64,000 nt of DNA from Catellatospora citrea (lineage in GTDB: Bacteria; Actinomycetota; Actinomycetes; Mycobacteriales; Micromonosporaceae): the NCBI RefSeq assembly GCF_003610235.1, contig NZ_RAPR01000001.1:2666001-2730000 (forward strand), given 5' to 3'. A program made the position numbers and the translations under genes. Of this stretch, positions 35,235 to 44,097 are shown piece by piece. The first letter of the stretch is position 1. The number at the start of each line of letters is the position of its first letter. Under the pieces are notes generated by a model, which did not search any database, was not told where the DNA came from, and saw only the letters and a list, made by a program, of their open reading frames with translations.

Positions 35235-36194
35235 ATGACCAATATCGGCTACACGCTCATGACCGAGCAGCGCGGGCCGCGGGAACTGGTCGACGACGCG
35301 GCACGCGCCGAGGCGGCCGGGTTCGGCTTCGCGGTCTGCTCCGACCACTACTACCCGTGGCTGGCCGAGCAGGGGCACGCCCCGTTCGCCTGGTCGGTGC
35401 TGGGCGCGGCCGCCCACGCCACCGAGCGCATCCCGCTGGTCTCCTTCGTCACCTGCCCCACCATGCGGTATCACCCGACGGTGGTGGCCCAGATGGCGGC
35501 GACCGTGGGCGTCATGTCGCGGGGCCGGTTCACGCTCGGGCTGGGCGCCGGCGAGAACCTGAACGAGCACGTGGTGGGGGCGTACCCGCAGGCCGTGCAG
35601 CGCCACGCGATGCTGTCCGAGGCGCTGGAGATCATTCAGCCGTTGCTGGCGGGCGAGGTCGTGCACCACCTCGGCGAGCACTTCGAGGTGCCCGAGGCAC
35701 GGCTGTGGGACCTGCCCGACGAGCGGGTGCCGATCGGCGTCGCGGTGTCCGGGCCGTCCTCGATCCGGCTGGCCGCCCGCCACGACGCGGCGCTGATCGC
35801 GGTCGAGCCGAAACGCGAGCTGATCAAGCAGTACGCCGACGCCGGCGGCACCGGGCCCCGCTACGGGCAGGTGGCGATCTGCTGGGGCCCGGACGCCGAC
35901 GAGTGCGCCCGGATCGCCCATGACCAGTTCCGCTGGTTCGACCTGGGCTGGGCGGTGAACGCGGAGCTGCCGCACCCGCGCTCGTTCGCCGCGGCGACGA
36001 CCGCGATGACCCCCGGGATGGTCGCCGAGAAGATCTCCTGTGGCCCGGATCTGGACAAGCACGTGGCCGCCGTACGACAGTTCGCCGACGCCGGGTTCAC
36101 CGACATCGCCCTGATCCAGATCGGCGGCGACAGCCAGCCCGACTTCCTCGACTTCGCCGAGAAGCACCTCCTACCCGCCCTGACCGGCATCTGA
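35235..36194 (+). CDS. F420-dependent LLM-class oxidoreductase (TIGR03557 type)
   Basis: This 319-residue luciferase-like TIM barrel has the N-terminal I-G-Y-T-L-M-T-E-Q, F-A-V-C-S-D-H-Y-Y-P-W and G-L-G-A-G-E-N-L-N-E-H motifs of the F420-binding glucose-6-phosphate-dehydrogenase-like family. Such enzymes use cofactor F420 and are common in actinomycetes. The electron donor or acceptor is not identifiable; true FGD members act on glucose-6-phosphate, while many relatives differ. It is monocistronic and is followed by a long perfect hairpin. Confidence 0.85.
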   Translation: MTNIGYTLMTEQRGPRELVDDAARAEAAGFGFAVCSDHYYPWLAEQGHAPFAWSVLGAAAHATERIPLVSFVTCPTMRYHPTVVAQMAATVGVMSRGRFTLGLGAGENLNEHVVGAYPQAVQRHAMLSEALEIIQPLLAGEVVHHLGEHFEVPEARLWDLPDERVPIGVAVSGPSSIRLAARHDAALIAVEPKRELIKQYADAGGTGPRYGQVAICWGPDADECARIAHDQFRWFDLGWAVNAELPHPRSFAAATTAMTPGMVAEKISCGPDLDKHVAAVRQFADAGFTDIALIQIGGDSQPDFLDFAEKHLLPALTGI

Positions 36195-36220
36195 CGCACA
36201 CCCCCCGGCCCTGCTCTGCG

Positions 36221-36282
36221 TGCAGTTTCGGGGAAACTGCGCCCACAGCGGCGATCCAGGGCGCTGTTTCCCCGAAACTGCA
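36221..36282. terminator. Long near-perfect inverted repeat (24-base arms)
   Basis: TGCAGTTTCGGGGAAAC (36221-36237) pairs with GTTTCCCCGAAACTGCA (36266-36282). After one mismatch, GCGCCC pairs with GGGCGC, leaving a 14-base loop. It sits between convergent genes and would terminate both, but the stem is far longer than a terminator needs and belongs with the other long intergenic hairpins of this window. Confidence 0.65.
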
Positions 36283-36306
36283 GCACACTCCGGCGTGGCC
36301 GCGGCG

Positions 36307-37662
36307 TCAGCGCGTGGCGCGGGCCCCCGGCGCACGGCGGGACAGGCGCAGGACGCGCAGGACCATGGCGGGTTTGCGGAGGACGCCGGGTGGGGTGAGC
36401 AGGTGCTGGACGGCGGTGAAGATGCGCCGGATCTCCGGGTCGACCTGGGCGGCGAGCTGGATGCGGCGGGAGTAGCGGTTGCGCAGGGCGATGCCGCGCG
36501 GGCGCTCGCCCTGGGTCTGCGGGTAGGCGAAGTCCCCGCCGGCGGCGAATCCCCAGGGCGTGGCGAGGATGTGGGCCGCCTCGGCGTAGTAGTCGGTGGC
36601 GAAGTCGGCGGTCACCGTGTCGTGCATGTCGAGTTGCCGGCCGAGGGCCTGGGCCTCCAGCGCCGCGCAGGTCATGCCCTGGCCGTAGATCGGGTTGAAG
36701 CTGCAGATCGCGTCGCCCAGGGCGAGGTAGCCCGCGGGGTGGGCGGGCAGGTCCTCGAAGTGGCGGCGGCGGTTCGACGGGAAGGTGAACGACACTGCCT
36801 CGGTCACCGGCTCGCACCTGTCGATGAGCCCGGCGATGCCGGGGTGGGGCAGGCTGCGGGCGTGCGCGGCGAACGCGTCCGGGTCGCCCGCGGCCGGGAA
36901 GTCGCCGTGCCAGCCGCCCATCGAGATCAGCCAGCGGTCGTCCTCGATCGGCAGGGCCAGCCCGACCCGGGTCTCGTGCGGCGCGGCGGGCAGCACGAAC
37001 ACCGCGGTGGCGTCACTCAGGTCGCCGGGTTTGCGCCGGTACAGGCGGGTGGTGTAGCCGACGCCGATCTTGACCTCGGTGACCGCGGGAGCGCTGAAGC
37101 CGAGCTCGGCGAGCCAGCGGTCGGAGCGGCTGCCCCGGCCCGAGCAGTCGACGACCAGCGCGCACGGCAGCGTCTCGCCGCTGTCCAGCACGACCCCGGT
37201 GACCACACCGTCCGCGCCCGCCAGCCCGGCGACGGCGACCCCGGCCCGGATCTCGACGTTGCGCAGCGCCGACACCCGGCCGCGCACGGTGTGCTCCAGC
37301 AGCGGGCGGCTGAACGACAGCAGGGTGATCCCGGTCGGCGACTTCGCCCAGACGCTGCCGTACCGGTAGAAGATCATCTCAGTGCCCGGCTCGAACGGCA
37401 CCGCGCCCGCTGCGACCAGCTCGTCCACCAGGCCCTCGAACAGCTCGCCGAGCGCCCGCTGGCCGGCCGCGAGCAGCACCGCGCCGTGGTTGCCCTGGGG
37501 GACGCCACGCCGCGGCGCCGCTGACGGCGGCAGGTGGTCCCGGTCCAGCACGACCACCCGGGCGTACCGGTCGGCCAGCACCCGCGCGGCGCACAGGCCC
37601 GCGATGCCGGCGCCGATCACGACTGCGGTGGATCCGGACAGGTTCGGGGTGTTCTCGGTCAT
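36307..37662 (-). CDS. FAD-dependent oxidoreductase (tryptophan-halogenase/epoxidase-like fold)
   Basis: This 451-residue protein has the Rossmann G-A-G-I-A-G-L-C-A-A-R at residues 14-24, followed by V-V-L-D-R-D. The second FAD motif is A-L-G-D-A-I-C-S-F-N-P-I-Y-G-Q-G-M near residue 312-328. It resembles FAD-binding monooxygenases and geranylgeranyl-reductase/2-polyprenyl-6-methoxyphenol hydroxylase-like proteins. No halogenase W-x-W-x-I-P motif is seen. The ATG at 37662 is chosen because the beta-alpha-beta fold starts there; the upstream in-frame extension is Pro/Ser-rich. Substrate unknown. Confidence 0.8.
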   Translation of the reverse strand: MTENTPNLSGSTAVVIGAGIAGLCAARVLADRYARVVVLDRDHLPPSAAPRRGVPQGNHGAVLLAAGQRALGELFEGLVDELVAAGAVPFEPGTEMIFYRYGSVWAKSPTGITLLSFSRPLLEHTVRGRVSALRNVEIRAGVAVAGLAGADGVVTGVVLDSGETLPCALVVDCSGRGSRSDRWLAELGFSAPAVTEVKIGVGYTTRLYRRKPGDLSDATAVFVLPAAPHETRVGLALPIEDDRWLISMGGWHGDFPAAGDPDAFAAHARSLPHPGIAGLIDRCEPVTEAVSFTFPSNRRRHFEDLPAHPAGYLALGDAICSFNPIYGQGMTCAALEAQALGRQLDMHDTVTADFATDYYAEAAHILATPWGFAAGGDFAYPQTQGERPRGIALRNRYSRRIQLAAQVDPEIRRIFTAVQHLLTPPGVLRKPAMVLRVLRLSRRAPGARATR

Positions 37663-37780
37663 CCGTCCATCTTCGACGGGGCACGCCCGCACCGCCGACC
37701 CGGGTGGCGATTCGCACGGCGGATGTGACGATTTCCCGCCAGCCCTAACGATCAACGAGGATCGATACTAGGGTGCTGGT

Positions 37781-38455
37781 GTGTCCTCATCCGCCGTGGT
37801 GTTGCTGGGCGGGCTGCCGTTCACGCTGCTCGCGGTGCTCTTTTTGGGGCTGCTGGCGCAGGCGCAGTCCCGGCGCGACGGCGTGCGCCCGGGCCGGCTC
37901 AGCGCGGCCGAGCGCGCGAAGCTGACCGCCGAGGCCCGCGAGCTGGAGGAGGTCGCGGCGGAGGTGCTCGAGGCGGCCCGCACCGCGGTGCTGCTCGCCG
38001 AGCGCACCGCGGCGGAGCTGGCGGCCGCCGAGGCCGAGCGGGACGCCGCCTGGCAGAGCCACCTGGCCGCCGCGCAGGCGCTCGAGGAGGCGGCCGAGGC
38101 GCTGCCGCCCGAGCCGGTCGAGGCCACCGTCTCCGCGGAGAACCTGCGCGAGGTCTCCCGCGCCGCGCGGGCCGCGTACAAGCGCGGCGATCTGTCGATG
38201 GAGCAGTTGCGCGCGGTGTGGCAGCAGGTCGACGGGTGGGACCAGTCCCGCCAGGACCGCTCGCACGGGCTGTCCCGCCTGCGCGCCGAGGACGCCGAGG
38301 CAGCCCGGCTCTACCACGTCGCCGCGTCCCGGGCCCGGCACGCCCGGCGCGCCGCCGAGGTGGCCCGGGTGTCGTCACACGCGCTGACCCAGGAGGCGGC
38401 CGACGCCGCATACGAGGCCCAGGCGGTGCAGACCGTCCTCCGCGACAAGCGCTGA
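37781..38455 (+). CDS. Membrane-anchored coiled-coil protein
   Basis: This 224-residue protein starts with GTG. One N-terminal TM helix (L-L-G-G-L-P-F-T-L-L-A-V-L-F-L) is followed by an almost wholly Ala/Glu/Arg-rich helical body with heptad character (A-E-R-T-A-A-E-L-A-A-A-E-A-E-R). A helix-turn segment K-R-G-D-L-S-M-E-Q-L lies in the middle. No enzymatic motif is present. A structural or scaffold protein at the membrane face is likely. The function is not known. Confidence 0.6.
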   Translation: MSSSAVVLLGGLPFTLLAVLFLGLLAQAQSRRDGVRPGRLSAAERAKLTAEARELEEVAAEVLEAARTAVLLAERTAAELAAAEAERDAAWQSHLAAAQALEEAAEALPPEPVEATVSAENLREVSRAARAAYKRGDLSMEQLRAVWQQVDGWDQSRQDRSHGLSRLRAEDAEAARLYHVAASRARHARRAAEVARVSSHALTQEAADAAYEAQAVQTVLRDKR

Positions 38456-38528
38456 CTCCTACCCACCCCGACAAGCGACGAAACCGCCGCGACGATTGAA
38501 CCGCCCCCACCCCGGGTACCCCTCCCCC

Positions 38529-38801
38529 ATGCGCGACTACGACGAAGTGGTGGAGGTCGTCTACGCCTGGCAGCAACCGGAACCGGCCGGCGGCGTCCCC
38601 GCCCGCGACCTGCCAGACGAGGACCTGCTCCGCGAACTGGCAGCCATCCACCGCACCCGCCACGACACCCTGCGCCACGGCTCCGACCAGGCCCTGGCCC
38701 ACCACACCGCACGCATGATCGAACTAGAGGCCGACTACCTCCGCCGCCACCCCACCCGCGAAATCGACTCCGCCCGCCTCCGCCCCGACCCCGCCGCATG
38801 A
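38529..38801 (+). CDS. Small acidic helical protein (DUF6158-like)
   Basis: This 90-residue protein has a conserved-looking core: D-L-P-D-E-D-L-L-R-E-L-A, then H-R-T-R-H-D-T-L-R-H-G-S, and A-H-H-T-A-R-M-I-E-L-E-A-D-Y-L-R-R-H-P. I recall this pattern from actinobacterial DUF6158 proteins, of unknown role. The ATG at 38529 is preferred over an in-frame ATG 33 bases upstream because the upstream residues are not part of the conserved block. Confidence 0.6.
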   Translation: MRDYDEVVEVVYAWQQPEPAGGVPARDLPDEDLLRELAAIHRTRHDTLRHGSDQALAHHTARMIELEADYLRRHPTREIDSARLRPDPAA

Positions 38802-38808
38802 CCAAGAC

Positions 38809-38875
38809 GATCTTGCGTGAACTGCGCTGACGACACGCTCAAAACGGTCATAAGGTCAACAGTTCGCGCAAGATC
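38809..38875. repeat. Intergenic hairpin with long loop
   Basis: GATCTTGCGTGAACTG (38809-38824) pairs with CAGTTCGCGCAAGATC (38860-38875), with one wobble, around a 35-base loop. It sits between two same-strand genes, so termination of the small upstream gene is possible. It belongs with the long hairpins seen at 36221, 40133, 55000 and 62065. Confidence 0.6.
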
Positions 38876-38966
38876 CTCGTGATCATGCGGGTGGTGCGGC
38901 GAGGGACGTGTGGGGTGGGTTACGGGGGTTCGGGGTGGTGGGGGTGGGCGTGAGATTCTTGGGGGC

Positions 38967-40094
38967 GTGACTGCGACGTTGATGCTGGGGCGGTACCCCG
39001 TTGATCCGCCGGTGGTGCTGGCGCCGATGGCGGGCATCACCAATGTCGCGTTCCGGCAGCTCTGCCGCGAGCAGGGGGCCGGCATCTACGTGTGCGAGAT
39101 GATCACCACCGTCGCGCTGGCGGTGCGCAACCCGAAGACCGACAAGATGATCGAGTTCGGGCCCGACGAGCACCCCCGCAGCATGCAGCTCTACGGCGTC
39201 GACCCGGAGATCACCGCGAAGGCGGTGCGGCGGGTGGTGGACGAGAACCTCGCCGACCACATCGACCTCAACTTCGGCTGCAGCGTCAAGAAGATCACGA
39301 GCAAGGGCGGCGGCTCGGCGATCCCGTGGAAGCGCCGGCTGTTCGGCTCGATCATCAAGGCCGCCGTCGACGCGGCCGCGCCCGCCGGCATCCCGGTCAC
39401 CATCAAGATGCGCAAGGGCATCGACGACGACCACCTGACGTACGTCGAGGCGGGCCTGATCGCGCAGGAGGCCGGCGCGAAGTGGGTGGCCCTGCACGCG
39501 CGCACCGCCGCCCAGCGCTACTCCGGCGAGGCCGACTGGGAGTCGATCGCCACCCTCAAGCAGGCGCTGGACGTGCCGGTGCTCGGCAACGGCGACATCT
39601 GGGAGGCCGACGACGCGCTGCGCATGGTCGCCGAGACCGGCTGCGACGGCGTCGTGGTGGGCCGGGGCTGCCTGGGCCGACCTTGGCTGTTCGCCGACCT
39701 GGCCGCCGCGTTCGCCGGCCGGCCCGAGCGGGTCATGCCCGACCTCGGCGAGGTCGCACAGGTCATGCGCCGCCACGCCGAACTGCTGGCGCACTGGTGG
39801 GGCGCCGAGCGCGAGGCCGTCACCGACTTCCGCAAGCACGTGGCCTGGTATCTCAAGGGCTTCCCGGTGGGCTCGGAGCTGCGCCGTTCGATGGCCATGG
39901 CGTCGTCGCTGATGGAACTGGACGACCTGCTCGGCAAGCTGGACCACGACGCGCCGTTCCCGGTGGCGAACCTGGGCCAGCCGCGCGGGCGCACCAACTC
40001 CCCCGCCAAGGTCGTGCTCCCCTACGGCTGGCTCGACGACCGCGACTCCGAATCCGTCCCCGAGGACGCCGAACACGACGACTCCGGCGGCTGA
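38967..40094 (+). CDS. dusB: tRNA-dihydrouridine synthase
   Basis: This 375-residue FMN enzyme reduces uridine in the tRNA D-loop with NADPH. It has a TIM barrel with L-A-P-M-A-G-I-T-N-V-A-F near the N-terminus. The catalytic Cys lies in N-F-G-C-S-V-K-K-I-T with G-G-G-S-A after it, followed by T-I-K-M-R-K-G, H-A-R-T (FMN-binding) and G-N-G-D-I-W. The NifR3 type fits best. The GTG at 38967 starts just before the barrel; an ATG at 38982 is the alternative. A monocistronic housekeeping gene. Confidence 0.9.
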   Translation: MTATLMLGRYPVDPPVVLAPMAGITNVAFRQLCREQGAGIYVCEMITTVALAVRNPKTDKMIEFGPDEHPRSMQLYGVDPEITAKAVRRVVDENLADHIDLNFGCSVKKITSKGGGSAIPWKRRLFGSIIKAAVDAAAPAGIPVTIKMRKGIDDDHLTYVEAGLIAQEAGAKWVALHARTAAQRYSGEADWESIATLKQALDVPVLGNGDIWEADDALRMVAETGCDGVVVGRGCLGRPWLFADLAAAFAGRPERVMPDLGEVAQVMRRHAELLAHWWGAEREAVTDFRKHVAWYLKGFPVGSELRRSMAMASSLMELDDLLGKLDHDAPFPVANLGQPRGRTNSPAKVVLPYGWLDDRDSESVPEDAEHDDSGG

Positions 40095-40132
40095 CCGACC
40101 CCGCCGGCCACGCTCGCCGTCGCCCAGCGCAG

Positions 40133-40199
40133 CATGATCGCTGTCTGGTGCCATGATCTGCGGTCAAACCACGGATCATGACACCAAACAGCGATCATG
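40133..40199. repeat. Intergenic inverted repeat with 26-base arms
   Basis: Arms 40133-40158 (CATGATCGCTGT...) and 40174-40199 (...ACAGCGATCATG) match at 24 of 26 positions around a 15-base loop. It separates dusB from the convergent DoxX gene. The core ATGATCGCTGTCT also opens the hairpin at 55000, so the two are related copies and not just local terminators. Confidence 0.65.
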
Positions 40200-40219
40200 G
40201 CGCGCGAACCGACCGGCGG

Positions 40220-40633
40220 TCAGCGGCCCAAGCTGCCGACCAGAGCCCGGGTGTACGGCGCCCGCACCCGCGCGATCAGCACGAACACCACCAGCAGCGC
40301 ACCGGACATGAACGCGTTCGAAGCCGCCCCGGGCAGCACCAACAGGTTCATGACGGTCGCCCCGGTCATCAGCCCGACCAGCCCGATCGCGGCCGCCCCC
40401 GACAGCCGGGGGATCAGCAGCCCGACGCCGCCGGCCAGCTCGCAGGCCCCGACGAACCAGATGAACCAGGTCCCCAGCCCCGCCTCCCCGAAGCTCGCCG
40501 GAGCCTCGAAGCCGGGCAGATACTTGGGCACCGACACGGTGATGAAGAACAGCCCGAGCAGCACCTGCCCGGTCCACGTGGCGATGTGGACGGCGCGGCG
40601 GGGGCGGACGGCGGGGGCGGCGTACGTGGTCAT
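40220..40633 (-). CDS. DoxX-family membrane protein
   Basis: This 137-residue protein has four TM helices (about 15-35, 52-75, 78-97 and 105-125). Family hallmarks include L-L-G-L-F-F-I-T-V-S-V-P-K, where the K-x-x-P region is expected, and F-V-G-A-C-E-L-A-G-G-V-G-L-L. DoxX-like proteins are small inner-membrane proteins linked to quinone oxidoreductase or oxidative-stress complexes, and their exact biochemistry is unclear. Translation starts at ATG 40633 with GGGAA upstream. Confidence 0.75.
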   Translation of the reverse strand: MTTYAAPAVRPRRAVHIATWTGQVLLGLFFITVSVPKYLPGFEAPASFGEAGLGTWFIWFVGACELAGGVGLLIPRLSGAAAIGLVGLMTGATVMNLLVLPGAASNAFMSGALLVVFVLIARVRAPYTRALVGSLGR

Positions 40634-40730
40634 GGCGGGTTCCCTTCCCGAAGTGATGTCATCGCGTTCCTCCGTGTAGACGGACGTCGCGCGCGGAACT
40701 CATCGGTCGGGACGGAACGGATTCGCCGGG

Positions 40731-43076
40731 TCACCGCCCCCGGGCGGCGAAGTGCTCGACGATGCCCTGCAGCAGGCGGGTGTCGAAGGGCAGCGCGGCG
40801 CAGCTGTCCACCGCGGCGTCGCGGTGCTGCTCCATGAGCCGCCGCGCCTGCGCGAGCCCGTACACCCGGACCAGGTTGGCCTTGCCCACGTCGTTGCCGG
40901 AGTCCTTGCCGAGCTGCTCGCTGGACGCGGTCGCGTCGAGGATGTCGTCGCGGGCCTGGAACACGATGCCCGCGTGGTCGGCATACCTGGTGACCAGCTC
41001 GATCTCGACGCGCGGCCGGTCCAGCAGCATCAGCAGCGGCACCAGCGCGGCCTCCACCATCGTCGACGTCTTCAGCCGGTACATCTCCAGGATGTCCTCA
41101 CCGGTGACCGGCGACGCGTCGCGGGCGTAGCGCAGGTCCAGGTACTGGCCGCGGCACAGCCGCTGCGGGCCCAGCACCGTGCCGACGTACGCGACGACGT
41201 CGGTGACCCGGTGCGCCGGGTAGTGCCGGTCGAGCCGGGCCAGCATGCCGAACCCGGAGGACAGCATCGAGATCGCGGCGAGTTGCACGCTGCCCTCGTC
41301 GAACACGGTGTGCGCGGCCGGGCGGCCCCGGCGCAGCGTGGCGTCGTCCTGCGCGGGCAGGTCGTCGAAGATCAGGCTGGCGGTGTGGAACAGCTCGATC
41401 GCGCCGAGCAGCGACTCGGGCATGTCGCCGCGCACGCCCAGCCCCTCGGCCAGCATCAGCGTCAGCGCGGGCCGCAGCCGCTTGGCGGGTCCGTCCATCG
41501 TGTACGCCAGGATCGGGGCCAGCTCAGCCGCGTTGACCTGGGCGTGGCAGTTGTGCACGATCTCGTTGATGCGCGGCAGCCGGTCCAGCACGAACGTGCG
41601 CGCGTCGACGCTGTTCGGGTCGCGGCGGCCCATCACCGCGGCCGCCTCCCGCTTGAGGCGCAGGTCGGCGGTGGTCAGCTGGGGCAGCACCCGCCGCGGC
41701 ACCCCGGCCGCCGTACGCAGGAACCCGGCGATCTCCGGAGTCACCGGGTACTGGTCGAGCAGCCGCAGCGTGCCCGGCGGGTCGGCGCACAGGTGGGTGG
41801 CCAGCTTGATCGCGCCGACGCCGGTCAGCGCCTCGCGGGCGACCGGATCGCCGCCGTACACCTGCTCGACGACGTACGCGTCGTAGGCGAACAGGTCGAG
41901 CAGCGGGTTCGTGCGGCCGTCGCCGGGGTGCGTGAACGGCGTCAGCCGCCCGGCCTGGCGGTCCTCCTCGCGGTCGACGAGATCGTCCTTGAACTGGCTC
42001 AGGAAGATCGTGTTGAGGCAGCGGGCGTAGAAGCCGTCGTCGAGGCGGCGCCGGCCGAGGATGTTGGCCACCACCCGGCTCAGCCCGGCCTTGAGGAAGA
42101 TGTCCGGGTACGCCGCCTCCAGCCCGCCGTCGCGCAGCTCGTCGGGTCGGCGGGCCGCGTCGCGGTGCTGGGCCAGGTACATCGACTCGGCCGCGTGGTA
42201 GAGGTGCCGGTGCGTGGCGAACGGGTAGACCTGCAGCGCGATGCCGTACAGGTCGTGCATCTCCTCGGCGAGCGGATGGTCGGGCACGTCGGCGGGATCG
42301 ATCGCGCCGCCGGTGGACAGGCCGCGCAGGATCAGCCGGTGCAGCCGGTCCCGCTCGCGCGGCAGCATGTGCTCGCCGGGCAGGTCCTGGAAGCTGTCGT
42401 CGATGACGGCGTACGCGGCCCCGTACGCGTACGCGCCGGGCAGGATCCGGGTGAGGTGTTCGCGCACCGCGGCCCGGCCCGCGTCACGGGTGTCGTACCC
42501 CCCGATGGCCAGCACCCCCACCAGCGTGCGGACCACCTTGCCCATCGCCCCCGCCTGCACCACCGTCTCCGGCAGCGTGCGGTGCAGCCGGTCCAGCCGC
42601 TCGGCCAGCCAGCGCGTCTCGGCGACCCCGCGCAGCGTCGGGAAGCGCCGCTCCAGCGACTCCACCACTCCGGCGACGCCCCGCCCGCGCTCGATGCCCT
42701 CGACCACCTCGCGTGCCGTCCGGGCGTGCGCCCGCGCCAGCACCTCGCCCCGGGCCACGTCGGCCGGGTCGGGCACCTCGCTGAGGTTGTACACCCCGAA
42801 GTAGTTCAGCTCCAGCAGCGCCTGGTCACGCAGCTCCCGCCGCCGCCGCGGCGGGTGGACCCGACGCAGCAGCGCGGCCGCCGGCGTGTGCCGCCCGGCG
42901 ATCGCCCTGAGCTGCGCGGTGTACTGCTCCACATGCGACCCGATCGCCGCCGGGTTCCCGTCCCGCCAGCGGGCATAGTGCGCCAGCGTGTGCTGTACGC
43001 CCTCCTCAAGCCTGCTGTGCTCGAGATCGCCCTGCCGGAACGGAAACGGCTCCAGCAACTCCGCGACGACACTCAT
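40731..43076 (-). CDS. Tandem fusion of two isoprenyl-synthase-like domains (polyprenyl synthetase / possible terpene synthase)
   Basis: The 781 residues form two similar halves. The C-terminal half (about 430-781) is a canonical all-trans polyprenyl synthetase with first Asp-rich motif D-D-L-P-A-Q-D-D at 571-578, R-R-G, and second motif D-D-I-L-D at 710-714 ending K-D-S-G-N-D. The N-terminal half (about 150-410) aligns to the same fold but is diverged: D-D-S-F-Q-D at 226-231, conserved Lys in F-L-K-A-G near 329, and K-D-D-L-V-D-R-E-E-D at 363-372. A prenyl transferase fused to a second prenyl-binding or terpene-cyclase-like domain is unusual in bacteria. GGGGAGG precedes the ATG at 43076. 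It may make a C15-C25 isoprenoid and process it further. Confidence 0.75.
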   Translation of the reverse strand: MSVVAELLEPFPFRQGDLEHSRLEEGVQHTLAHYARWRDGNPAAIGSHVEQYTAQLRAIAGRHTPAAALLRRVHPPRRRRELRDQALLELNYFGVYNLSEVPDPADVARGEVLARAHARTAREVVEGIERGRGVAGVVESLERRFPTLRGVAETRWLAERLDRLHRTLPETVVQAGAMGKVVRTLVGVLAIGGYDTRDAGRAAVREHLTRILPGAYAYGAAYAVIDDSFQDLPGEHMLPRERDRLHRLILRGLSTGGAIDPADVPDHPLAEEMHDLYGIALQVYPFATHRHLYHAAESMYLAQHRDAARRPDELRDGGLEAAYPDIFLKAGLSRVVANILGRRRLDDGFYARCLNTIFLSQFKDDLVDREEDRQAGRLTPFTHPGDGRTNPLLDLFAYDAYVVEQVYGGDPVAREALTGVGAIKLATHLCADPPGTLRLLDQYPVTPEIAGFLRTAAGVPRRVLPQLTTADLRLKREAAAVMGRRDPNSVDARTFVLDRLPRINEIVHNCHAQVNAAELAPILAYTMDGPAKRLRPALTLMLAEGLGVRGDMPESLLGAIELFHTASLIFDDLPAQDDATLRRGRPAAHTVFDEGSVQLAAISMLSSGFGMLARLDRHYPAHRVTDVVAYVGTVLGPQRLCRGQYLDLRYARDASPVTGEDILEMYRLKTSTMVEAALVPLLMLLDRPRVEIELVTRYADHAGIVFQARDDILDATASSEQLGKDSGNDVGKANLVRVYGLAQARRLMEQHRDAAVDSCAALPFDTRLLQGIVEHFAARGR

Positions 43077-43209
43077 GAGGCCGACCACCTCCCCGCGGAC
43101 CCTGACGACCCCGCCACCCCATGATCCCACCCCCGCGCCAACGCCCGCCCGGACAGAAGGAGAGCGCCTTCCACACACGACGGACGTGCGCGGCGGCGCC
43201 TGTCCCGGC

Positions 43210-43932
43210 CTACAGCGTGCTGAGGAGCATGGCCAGGTCGGTCGGGCGGCTGAGCATGGGCCAGTGGCCGGTGGGCAGTTCGAGGACGTCGGCACCGGCG
43301 AGCAGGGCGAAGTAAGGGTGACCGGCGGCGATCATCTCGTGCACCTGGGCGGCCGGGAACATGCAGCTGATCAGCGCGGACGGCACCGTGGCGAAGTCGG
43401 GGCGGTAGTGCACGGGCTGGCGGGCCGAGGCGAACGGGTGCGGGGTGGCGCGTTCGCGCAGCAGGGCGAGCATATCGGCATCGAGGCCGGCCAGGGACGG
43501 ATCGTCGGGGTCCGGCCGGAACGGCGGCACGGGCGCGAGGAAGCCGTCGCCGATCTCGGCGAGGATGCGATCCTGCTGCTCGGGCAGGTTCGTGTCGAAC
43601 TGTGACGTGCCCTCGGGCAGCGGGCCGCTGTCCACGTACACCACCCGGCGCAGCCGCGCGGCCAGCAGTCCCGCCGCGACGGACACCACCATGCCGCCGT
43701 AACTGTGCCCGACCAGCACCACGTCCCGCAGATCCGCGCCCTCGACCAGCGCGACGACGTCGGCGACGTGGGTGTCCAGATCGGTCTGCGGCGTGGCCTC
43801 GGCGGCCCGCTCCGCGACCCCGGAAAGCGTCACCGGCCGCGGATCGTGGCCCGCCTCCGCCAGCCGCGATGCCACGTCCTGCCAGGCCCATGCCCCGAGC
43901 CACATGCCCGGCACGAGTACGAATGTCGTCAT
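43210..43932 (-). CDS. Alpha/beta hydrolase
   Basis: This 240-residue alpha/beta-hydrolase fold protein begins F-V-L-V-P-G-M-W-L-G-A-W-A-W, has the nucleophile elbow G-H-S-Y-G-G near residue 80 and the catalytic His in T-G-H-W-P-M near residue 223. It resembles plant hydroxynitrile-lyase/salicylate-esterase-like and bacterial pheromone-shutdown-type hydrolases. The ATG at 43932 begins the fold; the upstream in-frame sequence is unrelated. It lies upstream of the tandem isoprenyl synthase gene on the same strand, 133 bases apart. A functional link is possible but unproven. Confidence 0.75.
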   Translation of the reverse strand: MTTFVLVPGMWLGAWAWQDVASRLAEAGHDPRPVTLSGVAERAAEATPQTDLDTHVADVVALVEGADLRDVVLVGHSYGGMVVSVAAGLLAARLRRVVYVDSGPLPEGTSQFDTNLPEQQDRILAEIGDGFLAPVPPFRPDPDDPSLAGLDADMLALLRERATPHPFASARQPVHYRPDFATVPSALISCMFPAAQVHEMIAAGHPYFALLAGADVLELPTGHWPMLSRPTDLAMLLSTL

Positions 43933-44097
43933 GCCCGCCACGCTAGGCCGACGCACCGACACGGCACGGTGCTGCACGCGGCCGGCCTGCTGGCGCGCAG
44001 CCGCCACGGCCGCGCGGTGCTCTACGTGGCGACCGCGGCGGGTCACACCCTGCTCGACGCCGGGACCGCCTTGCCCTGATCTGCCAGGATGTCCGCC

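Noticed and set aside
36221..36282. The 24-base inverted repeats as terminal repeats of an insertion sequence
   Set aside because: Only a 14-base loop lies between the arms and there is no transposase frame; a stem-loop element is the better reading.
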